This document shows, piece after piece, positions 26,801 through 41,800 of a stretch of DNA of 64,000 nt. The position numbers were made by a program, and so were the translations under genes. Position 1 is the stretch's first letter, and the number at the start of each line of letters is the position of its first letter. The DNA comes from Puffinus mauretanicus (lineage: Eukaryota; Chordata; Aves; Procellariiformes; Procellariidae), in the NCBI GenBank assembly GCA_023333565.1, contig JAJKFH010000385.1, positions 310,001 through 374,000 of the forward strand, read 5' to 3'. Below the pieces are notes generated by a model. It searched no databases. It saw only the letters and a list, made by a program, of their open reading frames with translations, and had not been told where the DNA came from.

Positions 26801-29800
26801 AAAATGTTTAGTACAAGCCAGTTGTCATGTTTTTACCTTCAAGGCTTTGCTTGACTGCAGAATCCATGGAGGTTTCTTCTATTACCATCTCAAATGATTC
26901 TGTGCTGCCATTTACATCAGATCCTGATGCTAGTTCAGTCTCTCCTAAAGGCAAAGTAATTCTTACATAAACATTTAAGTGAATATAAATTTAGATACCA
27001 CCTGATGTAAGGAACACAACACAAGTTTTGCCCAAAGACCATACAGCTATAAAACTAGAGGAAGGGATATGGAGAAACATAGGGCCTGACTTGTTTTAGG
27101 ATTAAAGAGCCACTTAGGATCCTCAACAGATTAAGTTCTGGCATATAAAAATGGCACAATTTACTTTTACTGTTTTGAAATTTTTTTTTCTTCTATTGAC
27201 TGTTCTAGTCCAGTGATTTTCAGCCTGTATTTGCTATTTTTGAGCTAGTCAAAGAAGAATTAGGAAGTAAGCCTACTGCCAATAGATTCACACTAAAGAA
27301 GGGTTCCTATCTGTGTTGGATAGTATTTTGTAGAGTTCCAAATCAGAGAATTGCAATCCTTTGTTCAACTTTGCTGAAGTGATTGTATGCAAAACTAAGG
27401 GAACACAGCCAAAAAAGACAATTATTGGTAACTAACCTCTTCCATCAGAAGCATCACTCAGCTTTCTGTTAGCATGCCGACTTGTAGGATTCAACATAGT
27501 GACATAGCCACAAAAATGCTGCAAGTCTACTTTGTTTCTCAGTATTTTTAAAGCCGTATGAATGCCCATGTTCACACGAGAGAAGTCTAGTGGAAAACAA
27601 CACATATTCCAGCTTACTTTACTAGAAGCCTCCTCCATAATAATATAGTTCATCTCTAGGCCAGGCTAAGTTTTTTATGTGGATTTTCCTCTCTTGCAAT
27701 GCTCCAGGTTAATGATCACATTGGTACATCTGGGATAACACATAAGTGATCACAATCTTCCCACACCAAGCACTAACTGGTATTTTATAGTACAGTAAAA
27801 GAGCCAAGGAGGAAGAAACATACAAACAGAAGATGATCTCTCTCTCACACACAGACACATACAGACAGCAGAGATGGCAAGGTTCAGCTAGGAATCAGGT
27901 GTCCAGCTCTTTCAGTGCCAGAGTCTTTTATGGCAAATTCAATACAAGATACACGTTCCACATATCTGAAATTCTGAAGAATTAGAATACAGTATTAGAG
28001 GGTAACAAGGAGTTTTAACAGCGAGTTTTTCATGCTAGAACTTAGATTTTGCCTTCAAGATTTTTCACCTAGTCAGAAGAAAACAGACATCCCAGAGACA
28101 GCAAATATAAAAGTAACAAATATAAAAGAACCTAGTAAAAACTATATTAGGAAATGAGCTTTATTTCTAGTTGGCCCAGATTCTTCTAAGTGGCAGCTTA
28201 AATAATTTTAGATTTCGTATCTCAAAATTCATACTTTTACGACAGCTCTCAGCTGGGAAGGCTATCCAAAGCTTATGTCCTACTCAAAGAGTATTTCAGA
28301 ACATGTTAATTCCTGCCTTTCAAAATCAGTTGAGCTAGGAAGACTTTGAAGGAATAGGAGATTTTGCTAGCAAAGCTCTTCCTGGGGAAAAAAACTCCAT
28401 AATAGTTCCTAGTGCTACTAATCAAGATAAGCTTTTTCAGTTTTGGTCTCACCTGTCTTACAGTTAAGAGATGCTGAATAGAATATACAGAAGATTTATT
28501 TATGCAATTAATAAATATGCTAGTTAATAAGCAAGTATGCACAAAGAAAGATTCAGAGGTGTTTGTGGAAGTTACTTCTTTACATCTGTGCTAGGAGAGA
28601 AGAGAGGCCAGAAAACACATTCTAGTTAGGATAGAGAAGATAGAAAGGAGAAGGTCGTATATCTAAGCTCAGAATAGACTTGTCAGGCATTTAAATATTC
28701 TTTCAAATTTCTCATCTAAGTTGACTCGTAAGTCCTAGAAAATTTGTATTAAAAGGATTATTGCAACCTTACTGCACAAGTTAATGTGCAAGAAAATTAA
28801 AAATGGTGGTGTAGAGATTACATTAAAGACAGTCAGTTACCTCCCTGCTGCTCAGCTTCATCAAATGGGAAAGGTATGTGCATTGTTTCTCCCATTCCGT
28901 GCATGCCATGCCCCTGAACATCAAGAAATTAAATTAGGAACAGAAAAATATACTCATCAGCTTAGCTTAGTCCTACTTGTGCTCCCTTTTAAGGGCTACC
29001 AGTCAAGTCGATGAAACAAGTAAGCAGATTGAGATATTTACACATTAAAGTTCTTGCTTGGCTGAAATAAATAATTAAATAAAATACCCCACCCTTCCCC
29101 CCAAAATGCATGTGAGTAAACACAATGAAGTTAAACTTCAGTGAAGAGGCACAATTTTTCTCTCCAATTACTGGTTATAAATGGATTTCCTAATCGCTGA
29201 GCACTTCTGGAGAAAAACAGAGTTTCCACCCCTAAGTACAGAACATTTTTGAGCAGTCAAGGCTGTCACAAGTGGGGCTTTGAGAATGTGTAATTTTATG
29301 TTTGTTACAATATTAAACATCTATTTATTTGAATGATTAATTCTGAGAGTTCAGCTGAACCAAAGAAACGCTTCTCCCAAATAGACAAACCCACTCTATC
29401 TCTGCTGTTTGTGATAAAAAGCATGTTTTGCTCATACTTTAAGAGCTAAATATCAAGCATTCCAAAAAAGTGCATTTCTTGAATAACACTTCATACTCCC
29501 AGTTACCGTATATCACTGCTGTGTAAAAAGCTTGTGGGCTCTTCACTTTCATTCCAGTTTCCTACAACACCACTCTCATAAATCCACATCTCACTTTTAG
29601 CTACCAAAACTCTATTATGTCTGCCCATAATACAATAATGCATACATAATATGCATTCAGTTCAAAACCCACATCTTAACCACCACTGAATCATAGCAGC
29701 ACTGGCTATAGAAGTTAACATATTCTTCAGCTCTTGGCAAAAGTGTAGCTCTCCTACATTATTAATCTCCTCTACCACGTAACAGCTTAACTCAAAAAAT

Positions 29801-32800
29801 TATGTGTGTTTTCATCACTTATACAGAGCACTCTGTACCTGAATTAGAACAGCAGAATGCGTTAAAGCATCATTCAACATTGTGAGCACATTTGAAGTAG
29901 GAACTACTCCTGGGTCGTGACCCCAAGATGTTATTAGTAAGCGATCATAACCCTAGAAGAAAGAAATTAAGAGCATTTACAGTAGTAATGGACTATCCAA
30001 GCACATAAAGTGAAATACCAGAGTTAGGCATTGGCATACTGTTACAATTAGGAAGTTACTACAAGTAACTACAACTCTATAGTGTTATATTTTGTACCAA
30101 GGATCATTCATGTTCATATTCCTGGTAAAGACAGAAGTTTGCCAACCTCAAAGTTAAGATGCTATTTTGAACAGGAGGTGTCTGTCACCAATTCCTGTAG
30201 AAGTATGCGGCCATTGCAGCAGCCTCCTAGCAAATAGGAGATGAAAATAATTCCACATAAATTTAAAAGCAAAATATAAGCTAGATAAACTAACACCGTC
30301 AGAGAACAAAAATATATCAATTCCCAAAATACCTATCCAAGGGGAAGGACAGGAAGACAAGAATATTGACTAGGAAGTAATTTCCTAGTTTCTCAGTTTT
30401 GAAGGTTGAATTCCCCTGCATCTCCTTAAGATTTCTAGAAATGTCTTGACAGTTCTCTAAGAAAATGACACTGCAAAACAGCAGCAGGAGAGAAGCATTC
30501 ACATATGCACGCAGAAGGAAAAAGCTCAAGTAAGTTTGTGACAGCGCAGAATGCGAGATCATTTAGTACAAGAAAACCTGACCTATCACCACACTGAGAT
30601 TCAAGCAGTATTGAAATTTTCCAAGGCTACCACACTGAATGCTTTTTACTAATAGAAGTGCACAATCCATACATTTACTAGTAGTTTAAGCTAATGACAG
30701 ACTAAGGTTTGAAGCAAGCTCATCACCAATGGCATTACAAAATGCCTTCTGTGCTAGAAGCCTTGATTCACTTAATCCTATGTTATCTTAAAGTAAGGCT
30801 TAGAAATAAAAGTATCTACAAAATTTTTGAAATTGGAAAGGGAAGGAACACCTGAAAGAGGTTTGAGAAACGGAAAATACATCTACAAATCCTAGAGCCA
30901 GAGATGACTGCTGATATAGGTACACCAAAGAATGCAGAACCCTCTCTGAATGTCTCCATACCATTCTAACATATTTAGCTCAAGTATCTACTCAGAACGA
31001 TGAGATGAAAACTGTAGAGGCCTCTCTGCAATTATAAATTTGAACAATATTATTTTACGAATTCCACTGTGAGCAGCAAGACCCAAACACTGCTAAGCAT
31101 CTGCGGCATTTCATATTAGGTTTTTTGGTTCAGGCAAGTTTAGAAGTTGCCATGGCCACTTCCACCTAGGTTTGCCTAGCATACAGAATACCTAACAGCA
31201 CTCCTTTGTGGCACTTTTGTCCTTATTAGCATCTCGGAGACAGAATGGGAGAAGGCAGCATGTGAAGTCTTTCAGGCACGAGTTGATCACCTGCACTGTT
31301 TTGTGGGACTCTTGCCAAAGCATTGCATGGATGCTAATAGGTTAGGTGGATCCAAGGCTGGAAGGAATTCGGAAGAGCAACTGATCACTGCAGAGACAAG
31401 AATTCCAGTCACAACCTCTATATACACAAAATCACATACAGCTCAGGAAGTTCCAGACCAGAACATGGGGAGGGCTGGAAAGATCTTAAGAGGAAGCATT
31501 ACATATTGTACTTATTCTTCCTACTTCCAGCCACTGCTAGAGACAGGCTACTGGGCTAGGAAGACCTTTTGTCCAACCTAGTGCAACCTTTATTAAATTA
31601 CTCTGCCACTTAAACTGCATGGAGAATTAAAGCCTAGAACTTCAAAGTCTCCAGATTTCTACAGTGGACGAACTGGAAGTGATCATCTTAGCCATCTTCT
31701 AAACCAGTAAAAGTTGTATGTAGAGGTGTCCTTTCTTATATGATACTAGAATAAGCACAATATACTATGTCTCTATCTTTTGATATAGCTCTTCTACATC
31801 TTTGTAACACACTCTAGGGATGGGCTTACAAACCTATATTCACAATGACTGTAGTACCACACTTCACACTAAAATTGAAAGGCGTGGCGTCAAATACGCT
31901 GGAGTCACATTGTGACAAGAAGAGAGACATAAGTAGCATTCCTTTTTTAGAACCTAGGAAGAAAACAAACCCAGATGCTACATAAAACTTGCTTCTAGAA
32001 AAGGTACATCATTGACAATGAATTATACCTCTGACTTGAACTGTAATCCCTGAATAGCGTACAGCATATCTTTGAAAAGTTTGGAGAAGGGAGGGAGAAT
32101 AAATCCATGCATACGCTACCTGAAAAATGTCTGGAAGTTTTCGAAGACGTGTTCCTTTAGAGAGCAACAGAGAGGGTGGTCCTTGTCCAGTTATATGGTA
32201 AATATACAGTTTGAACCAAACTGAACTAACTTCTGGTATCGCAGGTCCAATATGCTAGAGATTATTCGAGAAATTAGAAAGAACCTAATATTGCAACTGT
32301 TACATGTATAGATATCATTTAAGAATCAACAGTTTTAAAGAAATATAAATCTAGTTTTGTAGCACAGGAGTTCAAATGTATTACTCTGCTACTGATGATA
32401 TTCTAGGTACTTAGTCCAGTATTGCAAGACTCTACAGAAAGGTGATAGTAAGGTATTTTCTATGAAGATAAATTCAAGAACAAAATACTTGTCATTGACT
32501 GTACTTGAACAGATAAATTATTAATTTATTAAACAAAGTTATTTTACTAAGTATTCACATTTTTCCTCACTAAACTTTTTTTTAAATGAATTGCAATACT
32601 ATTCTACATGCCAATAATTGAGTCTCTTTAAAAGGGACATCTAACAGGTGTATCCAAAACAAAGCTATTAAGAAGATATTATATTACCAGATACCAGGGG
32701 CAAAACCCCCAGTATTTTTTCACCTGGGGTGTACAGCTGCTAATAGGTCGAATTTCATTGGTGAGTGGTGCCATGGAAACCAGCAGAGTATAATTTTTGT

Positions 32801-35800
32801 TGAGAACTCTGCTGCAGGTAGCTGGATCCAAGCCGAGCAAACTCTCACATCGTAAGAGGTCCAAGGGAAACCCTATGTTGAAAATGTAAGATTCTTAAAT
32901 TATCACTTGAGATGGAACATACAACCCAAAGCATTGTTTCAGATTTTTCATTCTCCCGTGCTAAGCCATAAATACAATACTTTTCACAACTAAGTTTTAA
33001 ATTATTGGGGTGAATTTGAATAAGTTTGTGTGTAATTTTAGCACCACAGCTTGCTCCTCACCAACTAAGTGATGCCAGGAAACAAGCACAAACAAGAGAT
33101 ACTGAGGAAGTTAGGCAACAACCTGTTTTTATTTTTAAAAAATAAATAAATACATCTGCCCCCGTTAGGAGAAGAATACACTGCCTTTCATGACTTGAAA
33201 AATGTTTCTTTGACAGAACAACCCTGTCTGGAAAAAATAATGACTCCTTTATTATGGCTTTCAGAAGCACATGATTTGAAACCAACCTCTTCCGCAAGTT
33301 CAGCTTGTTTTGCCATCATTACAGAATCATAGAACCATTTAGGTTGGAAAAGACCTTTAAGATCAGTATGCTTTAATTTGTTTCTTTGGATGTTAAGTCC
33401 AAGCCTTGGCAACCAAGTCTGTCATTCAACAGGCAAATCCAGTAATGCAGGCTCAAAGGATGATGAAAAAGTGATGTTTTGGCTTCAAAATATTTTTAAA
33501 CAACTAGGATACAGATTGCTTTCTGAAACAGCAGCTTAAGCAGAGAGCTGAGTCAATGCCAGATAAGCAAACTAACTTAGAAGGATTTCCTCAAAAGTGT
33601 TCACAGTACCGTTATTTGGTTGATCAGGCTGTACAGCTTGTGCCCCTAGGTCTTTATTATGCCGCAAAAACAGTATTGTGTTTCTCAGTGTAAGTGCATG
33701 ATCGAAGTACCGCTGTGCTTCCCCTTCACCTGTGCTTTGAACCTACACAAGAAGCAAAACAAATGCATACAAGTGGCACGTTGTTTCCACAAGCATTAAT
33801 TACGCAAAAGGAAAGATTAACAAATTAGCATTTTAAAGCTTTGTAATTGAGTAACAACCCCGCAGCTTATATGCAAAGGTAATTTACAGGAAATATTAAA
33901 TGAAAAGTGAGTCTTGGCCATGCTAGTCAAACGGTCGAAAAGTACACAAACACAACATCTATAAATCAGAACTACAACTCAGTCTTTAGGTAGAAGTATT
34001 TAAATGTCCAGTCATCCTGACTGGTATAAAAGGACACAGCAATTAATAGCAGTCCTCCTATATAATTCTACAGTTGTGCTTCTAGAATTATCTTTAAAAG
34101 GTGGATAGGTTAAACATTCCAGCATACAATGGTCAAATTTTCCTACAAAAATGATGTGCAGACTTTCAGAAATATTGCTAAAAAGAAAGTGATTTCCATT
34201 GCACAAGCCCCTAATGCAGGTGTGTGTACACACAGACTCAGGCAAATGTAGTTCATGAACTCACTTTGCCCACTAGACTCATCACATTCATATATGTGCA
34301 TATATGCAGGTGTGCAGGTGTGTCCCTGCAAGTCACTAGAGGTATAAATGCTGTGAATAAGAAACATTTTAACTGAACTACTTAGGGTCAGTGTGATAAG
34401 GTGTTTGTTCTTATCATTGTATTGCTAAATAAGCAGTTTTACACAATGAAAATACTGGGGTTTTTTGGCCCCTTTACACTCCAAGTGCTGAAAAAGCATT
34501 TGGTCAAACATGTAACAGATTACCTTTTCCAGCTCCACCAAGAAGCTGTCAAGACTCTCATCTGACAGTTTCCCAACTTCAAACATAGTGACTGCATGAC
34601 TTTTCAAGTTCTGTAACAACAAAACAAAACTCTTAATTCTTTGAGAACGGAATGGGCAAGCAAAAGTTTTATTAAGCAAAAGCACTTCTTAACAACAAAC
34701 AATACAGAAGTTTTTTAAAATAATTACAGCTGTATTATATTGAAGTCAAAGTATTTTAAAGCTCTACATATTTATTCTTGGCATAATAAATTGAACAATT
34801 TTGACATACTGGTGAAAGATTTCCCATCATTAAAAAGGCAGTGAGAGTAGAATCAAACAGGAAGGCGATACGCTTTGTATGTCCGCTAGACAGATTCAGG
34901 CTGCTCACGCTCGCTGTTTCAGCTAATAAAGAACAAAAGAAAATTTATGTTTTATTTAAAAATAAAATCATCAAGTTTAAGTCAAAGCTATTTAAAAACA
35001 AAATGAAAAAAAATGTTAGTTATTGCCATATCGAGTAGAACAGAATTCCCTTATCACTAATAAACTACTGATTGATTTAATTCAGAAATTGGTATCTTTG
35101 CATCAATTGATATCCATCATACAGATTTGCCAAATGGCTTTTTTCTGAAGATGAGGCTGAAGAACTTTAAACCAAGAAGTAGATACCACCTCCCCCACTG
35201 TACATTCCATATGAAGAAAGGATCTACACAATCTGTGTTTCACTTGTTTCTAGACCCCTTTACAGCCTATGGCACTCAAGAAATATAAAAATAATTGATC
35301 CTAATGTATTAAAATTTACTGTTAGTGCTAACCTGGATCATCTTGACTGTTGGTATCTGTATCTGTGGCTGATGACCCAGCTTCCTGTATAGGACTTCTG
35401 TTTTCCCCACTGTCCCATGAAAGCAGCATCTTTTGAGGGTCCAAAGTACTCCTATTAATGTGAATTAAAATCCACATCTATCGGTCACTGTAGCACCAGA
35501 GAAGTATCTCTGCCTTCCAGTGCTAGTAGTCCATGCACAGGCATACCTAATACATGCCTTTCCATAATTCTAAGCCCTAAACCAGTCAAGCTTGATGTCC
35601 CTCAGAGTCCTGCTTTAGCTTCAGCAGAAAAGTTTACTTGGGGGGTTGAAAATACCAGATTTTGAAAGAGATCTGAAAAATCAAGCCACCATCGTTGAAG
35701 AAGAATCCAACAGAAAAAAAATCTAATTCACTTTGTTCTCACAGTCTGAATTAGCATTAAAGAAAACTCAGGCATAGCAGTCGTTTTAAATGGCTTAACA

Positions 35801-38800
35801 GAAATCAAACTAAAAGTGCCTGACAATTCTTAATTAACGCAACTTGGTACTCCAACTTGGAGAACCCTTTGTTGACTGGTATTAACATCACTTTCCCAGG
35901 ATTTGATATAGATATACATATATGTGAGAGTGTCGATGACAGAACTGCAATGATATCTGACAGCAAGCAAGCAAACTTCACTAACAGCAGTGCCAAGAGA
36001 CATTGTCTCTGTACTGGCACAGAAACAGCTGTTATTTATGGCCCCAGCAGTTTAAAGCAAACGCACGCTTGTCTGCTTCAGAAGTGAGCAACTAGGCATT
36101 TAAAGGTCAAAAAGCCAGCACTAAATAACAGCAATAAAAGTAATACATTGAACTTAGAGGGTAAATTACTATCCCTTACCCTCAGATTAAGAAGATTATC
36201 AAGTATTCTTGCCATTACATACATTAGAACGTCAAGTGAGATTAGTTGTTGCAGAAGTCAAAGAAAGCAACCAGTAGTTTTACAATCAGATTTTGGTTCT
36301 AGCTTTCTCTTCAATGAGAAAAATAAGCTTTGCGACAGAACGGAGATACTTACTTCAGTCTGTTTACCGAAGGAACATTCTTCCACGATGGATGAAGATT
36401 ATCCAGGTTTATTACTTGGCCTTTTTTATGAGCAAAGCCTAACCGACAATACATGGACACAGCATTCTGAAGAAATACAAGTACAGGCAATAAGGAACTG
36501 CTATATGAAACCAGGTTGCAAGACAGTGAACTTGCCACATCAAGTTCAATAGATGCATTATGCACACATACCTTTACCAAAGATAAGTCAATCTCTAGGA
36601 CATTTGCAAGCTACAAAAAAAAAAGAAAGAAAAAAGAATCAACAATACAGTGTTAAAAATGCAGGGTAATTCACCACTTGTGGGCTTCGGCATGTTTTGG
36701 TTGGTTTTCTTTATTTCTAAATCTCGCCTGTACTGGTAGGAGCAATTTTGTCTCATCAAAAGTGATGAAAAAAGGGGATGAAGTCTCATAATTGTCCCAC
36801 TTGAAAGCATGCAAAAGAAATATGAGGTTATCTTCCACTGTGTAATTTCTAGGTTAATCATGTGTATCAGAAGACACACAAAGAGAAAAACAAATCCTGG
36901 ATACATTTAATGGGTATTTTTCAGGTGCTTATTCATGAAGTTTTGAGAATAAGACCTTAAGAAAACATATTTCTCATATTAAAATTATAAATACTTATGC
37001 AAAAGTTACATTCCTACTTTAAGCCAACACCCTGCATGTTTTCACTGCCAAAGAAAAAAATTATTTCAATTTTTTTATTTCACACTAGCAAAACAGAACC
37101 AATCTTGTTAGGACAGTGGGAGAACAGACTCTGTTCCAGTTCTAGCTCGTATAAAATAGTCTACATTAGTCACTCCTGTATAAATTCTTTCCAGCTGATG
37201 GAATTGTTTCACTGAATTGAAGGTACACCTTCAAGCCTATAAAAATTACATTCAAGATTAAAGAAACAGGCTGGATCTTAAGCCTGGTAACACCTCTAAA
37301 TAAAATCACCTGATATCGATCCATATCTCTGCCTTAAATATTGTCAGCAGCGTGCTTTGGGCCCTTTCAAGTTTTCCTATCTGCCTGACACAGGGTAAGT
37401 TTTACTTACCTCTGCCACATTGGTGTGTTCATCTATTGAAACAAATATCTTGTACAGGAGTGTTTCAAAGTAATCACCTTGCACTCTGTTCATCACAAAA
37501 CCTTCAAGTGGTGGCACTGAAAAGAAGAATTACTTGCAAAATTACAATTTGGTAACTTTCTTAAACTGAAAACGCATAAAGACAGCAAAATAAATTTACA
37601 CTTATTTAGTTTCCATGGTACCTGTAATTTTGAGGATTTCCCAGTCACAAAGAATAAAAGTCTAAAGATAGTATACATGGTATTTAAAATTCTCAATCTC
37701 CTTAAGAAAAGTAATGATTGTCAATGTGTTTTCTTATAAAAACTAAAGCCACTCTACCTTGCATCATAGCCTTGCAGTCTCCAGCTCATCCACTACAGAT
37801 AATTTCCAGTCACCCAGCCCATAAAATGATTTTGTAATGTGGACGAAGATTAAATCATGTCTCTGATTAGAGTGAGACACAAAAAAACCCACCCCACCCA
37901 CACACTCCAGAGCTGAGACTCCCAAAGCTATTACTTAAGCAGTAAGTCCCTTGTATTTAGAGGACTTTCACTTAACTGATCTCTAGTACAGCAATGACAA
38001 GTCTTCTGCATGGCCAGGTTCCAAACGATTTATGTCTTTGCAGATTATACTGCATTCGGAAGTCCCCGAGACCCAGCATAGCATAATGAGTTGTCCAAAG
38101 GGCAGCCATATGCTGTGCTTGTTTAAGCTCCTACATAGTCCCCAGATTCAGTGCATGACTATAATTGAGGTGACAAGACCATGAAGGATGGAACCAATAC
38201 CTATAAAAAAGTTGCATCTGTCTAAAAAATAGAGGAGTCAAAATCCCATGTCCTGTTGGCAAGGCGACTACGTTTCTCTATGCTATTCTTCCTTTTCATT
38301 ACAGACATATAGGAGGGTACTTATTGATTCATGCCATGAATCTTTAATACACTCTTATCTTACCTAAATATGTATACAAAATAACCTAAGAATTCAAGTT
38401 GAAATAAATCCTATATACAATAAAAACAAAGTTTTAATAGGGTTGAAAACATTCAGTCAAGAAAAATTTTCATAGCTCAAATGTTTTGTTTAAGCAAACC
38501 CATGCACACAGACAAGCAGCTTCCAACACAGAGAACTACAGGAAAACTGAAATGAATCCAAGAAGACATAGGCATAATACCATTAAATATTTACTTACCT
38601 GCTATACAGCTGTCATCAGATATTGGTACATCAAGGTAAATAAATCCTTTGTTATATAAACCTTTATAAATAAAAGCACATCATTTTAGAAAAAGCATTC
38701 TCCAGAGTACTAATGATACAAAGTAGACTTCCCCATCAGCCAATTCAGAATTTAAAGTAACTTTTCCCAATAGCCTCCGCAGTAGAATATTACTTTGCGA

Positions 38801-41800
38801 TGCATGGATCAATAAGCCACACCTAATATTAAACAGGTGTCATCCTAAAATAGAGCTCTACTTGCAGTCTGATGCAGTACACTTGGAGCTCTACAAATAC
38901 TTTCAGGACGATCGAGCACAGTAGAATTACCACAGATTGAAGCAGCTACATTTGACAAAGATGAATGTGTCCCTGCCTAAATGTTAACTTGTTTTCACCA
39001 TCATCACTGTATCGTCAAGAAGTGTTTTTTTAATTCTGTATTAGTTTTGCCAGTTGAGGATGCTGGCTACATTTTGGTCCTGCCCTAACTCAGGCTGGAA
39101 CTCACACACATTGTAGCAAGGATACAAACTAAATCACATCAGTTCTGATGGTCCTCACATGTCCTTCCCACACATCTTCGCTGAAAGTCCTTTTTACACA
39201 ACTGTAAAAATAAATTCTGGGACACTTCAACACAAGGTGTCAGCAAAACTGCAGCGGATACAGAGGGACACTGCATACAAAAAGGACAATAATATGGTAG
39301 ATTTTAAATGGCACTTTCCCTACATGAGACTGATTTGAGCACTAAGCATCTCAACTGAGTTCTGCAGAGTAGATAAACCAGGGAGAAGTTTTTAAGGAAG
39401 GGCAAAACATTTCATCATGGAGTTAGAGTACTTTAGAGTATAAGGTTTGTAACAGCTGTACTCTAATAGTAAAGCATAAAGCTAAATTACACAGTATTAA
39501 ATAAACCCAATTTATCGTCAGTGGTTCCTTTGATGTTACCCAGTATCACTCCACCTACATCATACTCATTACAGCAGGGAGGAAGTGTGCCAAACAGCCT
39601 CGGGTGAAGTGTTATTAAACACGTGAAGCAAAATTGTCAGGATGTTTCACACACACACAGAGCTCAGTCCAGCTACGGTGCGTGTGTATAGAGGTATATC
39701 TATAGCATATATAGTAAAATTACTACCCCCAATCAGATCTTAAATAAAATGCCTGCAATACACTGACAACTAACCTGAATTCATGCTGATACAACGGCTG
39801 TTCAGCATGGGCAGTGACACATACTCAGCTATGCAAGTCAATGTGTATCAACAAACTAGCTTTAATGGATCAGGATGACATTACAAGCCATCAACAAGCT
39901 AAGGGTGCTTTCCACTGTCTCTCCTTGAGATTCAGCTCTCATAGCTAATACATTCTTACTTACTGTACCTGAAATGTATTGATGGCATCATAGTTCGGAC
40001 TAAACAGTCCTCTTTCGCCATAAAATCCCATCCTATTGGCAGTCCATTATATTAATTGTCTGTACATTCTTTTTCTACCCATGAGTTAGAGTAGAAAGGC
40101 ACGTTAGATCCTTCTAAACCTACTAAGCCTGAGCTGTAACCCTCCCCACAAGCAACACCAGGCTATGTATAGAGAAAGATCATTAAGTGTTTTCTGAATT
40201 CAAATTTTCTTAAGCCCTATACTGTTTCAGATCCACTCCAGAGCTTGAATTTCACCTACCTCACTTTTGGTTTTATTGGTTTGTTCTGCTTCTGTAACAG
40301 GCAGTGGAATTCTGCCTCAATTTCTCAACAAAAGTACAGTGCACAGCTTCAATTGCTTGTAGTAAGCCAAGCATTTACAGACCGATTTCTCGAGGAGTTT
40401 GTACTCCTCAAGTGAATTTATACTCCCTTGACTAGTATGATTTGTCTATATCTAATACTTGTTATGTTGAAATGGGGAGACACATGCACACCATTTTTCA
40501 GTAACAGCTGCAGACCTTTGAGAAATAAGACAGCCTCTTAGATTTAAGCCCCATTTTCATGGTGTTCAAACAGTACAAAATTACAAAAACTCTTCTTTGA
40601 AAAGCAAGGATTGAAGTCTTACCACCCAGGATTACCGAAACTGACATTTTTTATTTTAGTTTCTCTCGTCCTCATCTACCTCCCCCACAATCTTTACTAA
40701 CAGTTTCTAATGAAAGAATTTGTTCAATCAAACAATAACAGAGCAACAGCTGCTAATGGCTCACTGTTAAATCATTTACAAGATCCAGACTGCAGTCTGT
40801 ACAAGCTCTTGAGTATTTTCCTCCAACTCCTCTTATGCTTCAGCTGTCTACATCCCCTTTTATTCCTACTCTCAGAATTTACTGAGCAAGATCTACAAAT
40901 AGAAAAGGAATGTCCATTAAACACGTACTGTGAACGACATTGAAGTCTAATGAACCAGCAAGCTGAGGACCAGAATCAATTATCTTATCAATAGCAGACT
41001 TCTCCGATGTAGTACAAATCTAGGTAAAAGAAACCATGTTAGTCTTTTGTAGAAGTGAGTCTATGCAACTTACTTAATACTACTCAAAAAAATCCAAAAA
41101 CATTACAGCCTCAAGTCAATCACAAGTAATATAAGAATATAGGAAGTAAGCCATGTTCTTAATCAAAGTATTTGCACTGAAGAATTCACTGCAGTTCCTG
41201 TTGAAGTCTTAAAAACTTTTACTCTTGTCCCCGCACAAAATTATGCATGCTCTAGGAATGGTACTTAAACGCACAGGCGTTTGGCAAGTAAAGTCCACAG
41301 GATAACAGGTTTGCTCTTTAAAACTTCCAAACTGAGTGTTCAACCAAACAACTGGAACATCTAGAAAGATGTCCATTACAATATCAAGTAATGTGCCTCA
41401 GGTTAACTACTCCAGGTTGATGGGATGTCAGAATAGAATAGCCACTGCCCAAGATATTCCCAATAATAGCCAGAAAAAGATCCCATCACTGCTTTAAATA
41501 CGATACAATCTAAACAAAAGACTTCCAGAGAAGGAATTAAATCCAGATCAAATGACTAGCTAACTGCAAAAAGAAACTGAGACTGGAAGTAGAATTAAGC
41601 CAGCTCACAAGTTCTTCACATGCAAACAATGAAAAAAATAAGGACACACAAGGAGCAGAAACAATGACAATATATATTAAAATAAAGTCCACTGACATTC
41701 TGATTCTAATTATAATGAAGGTGAAGATTCAGTCAAAATTGAGCTGTCAGGGCTTAACTACGAAATTTAAGAAAACATATTTTGTTGCTTGTTCCCTACA

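Noticed and set aside
36350..36580. Single 76-codon gene on the minus strand
   Set aside because: Its second half is FAM91A1 exon 11; the first half is intron read-through.
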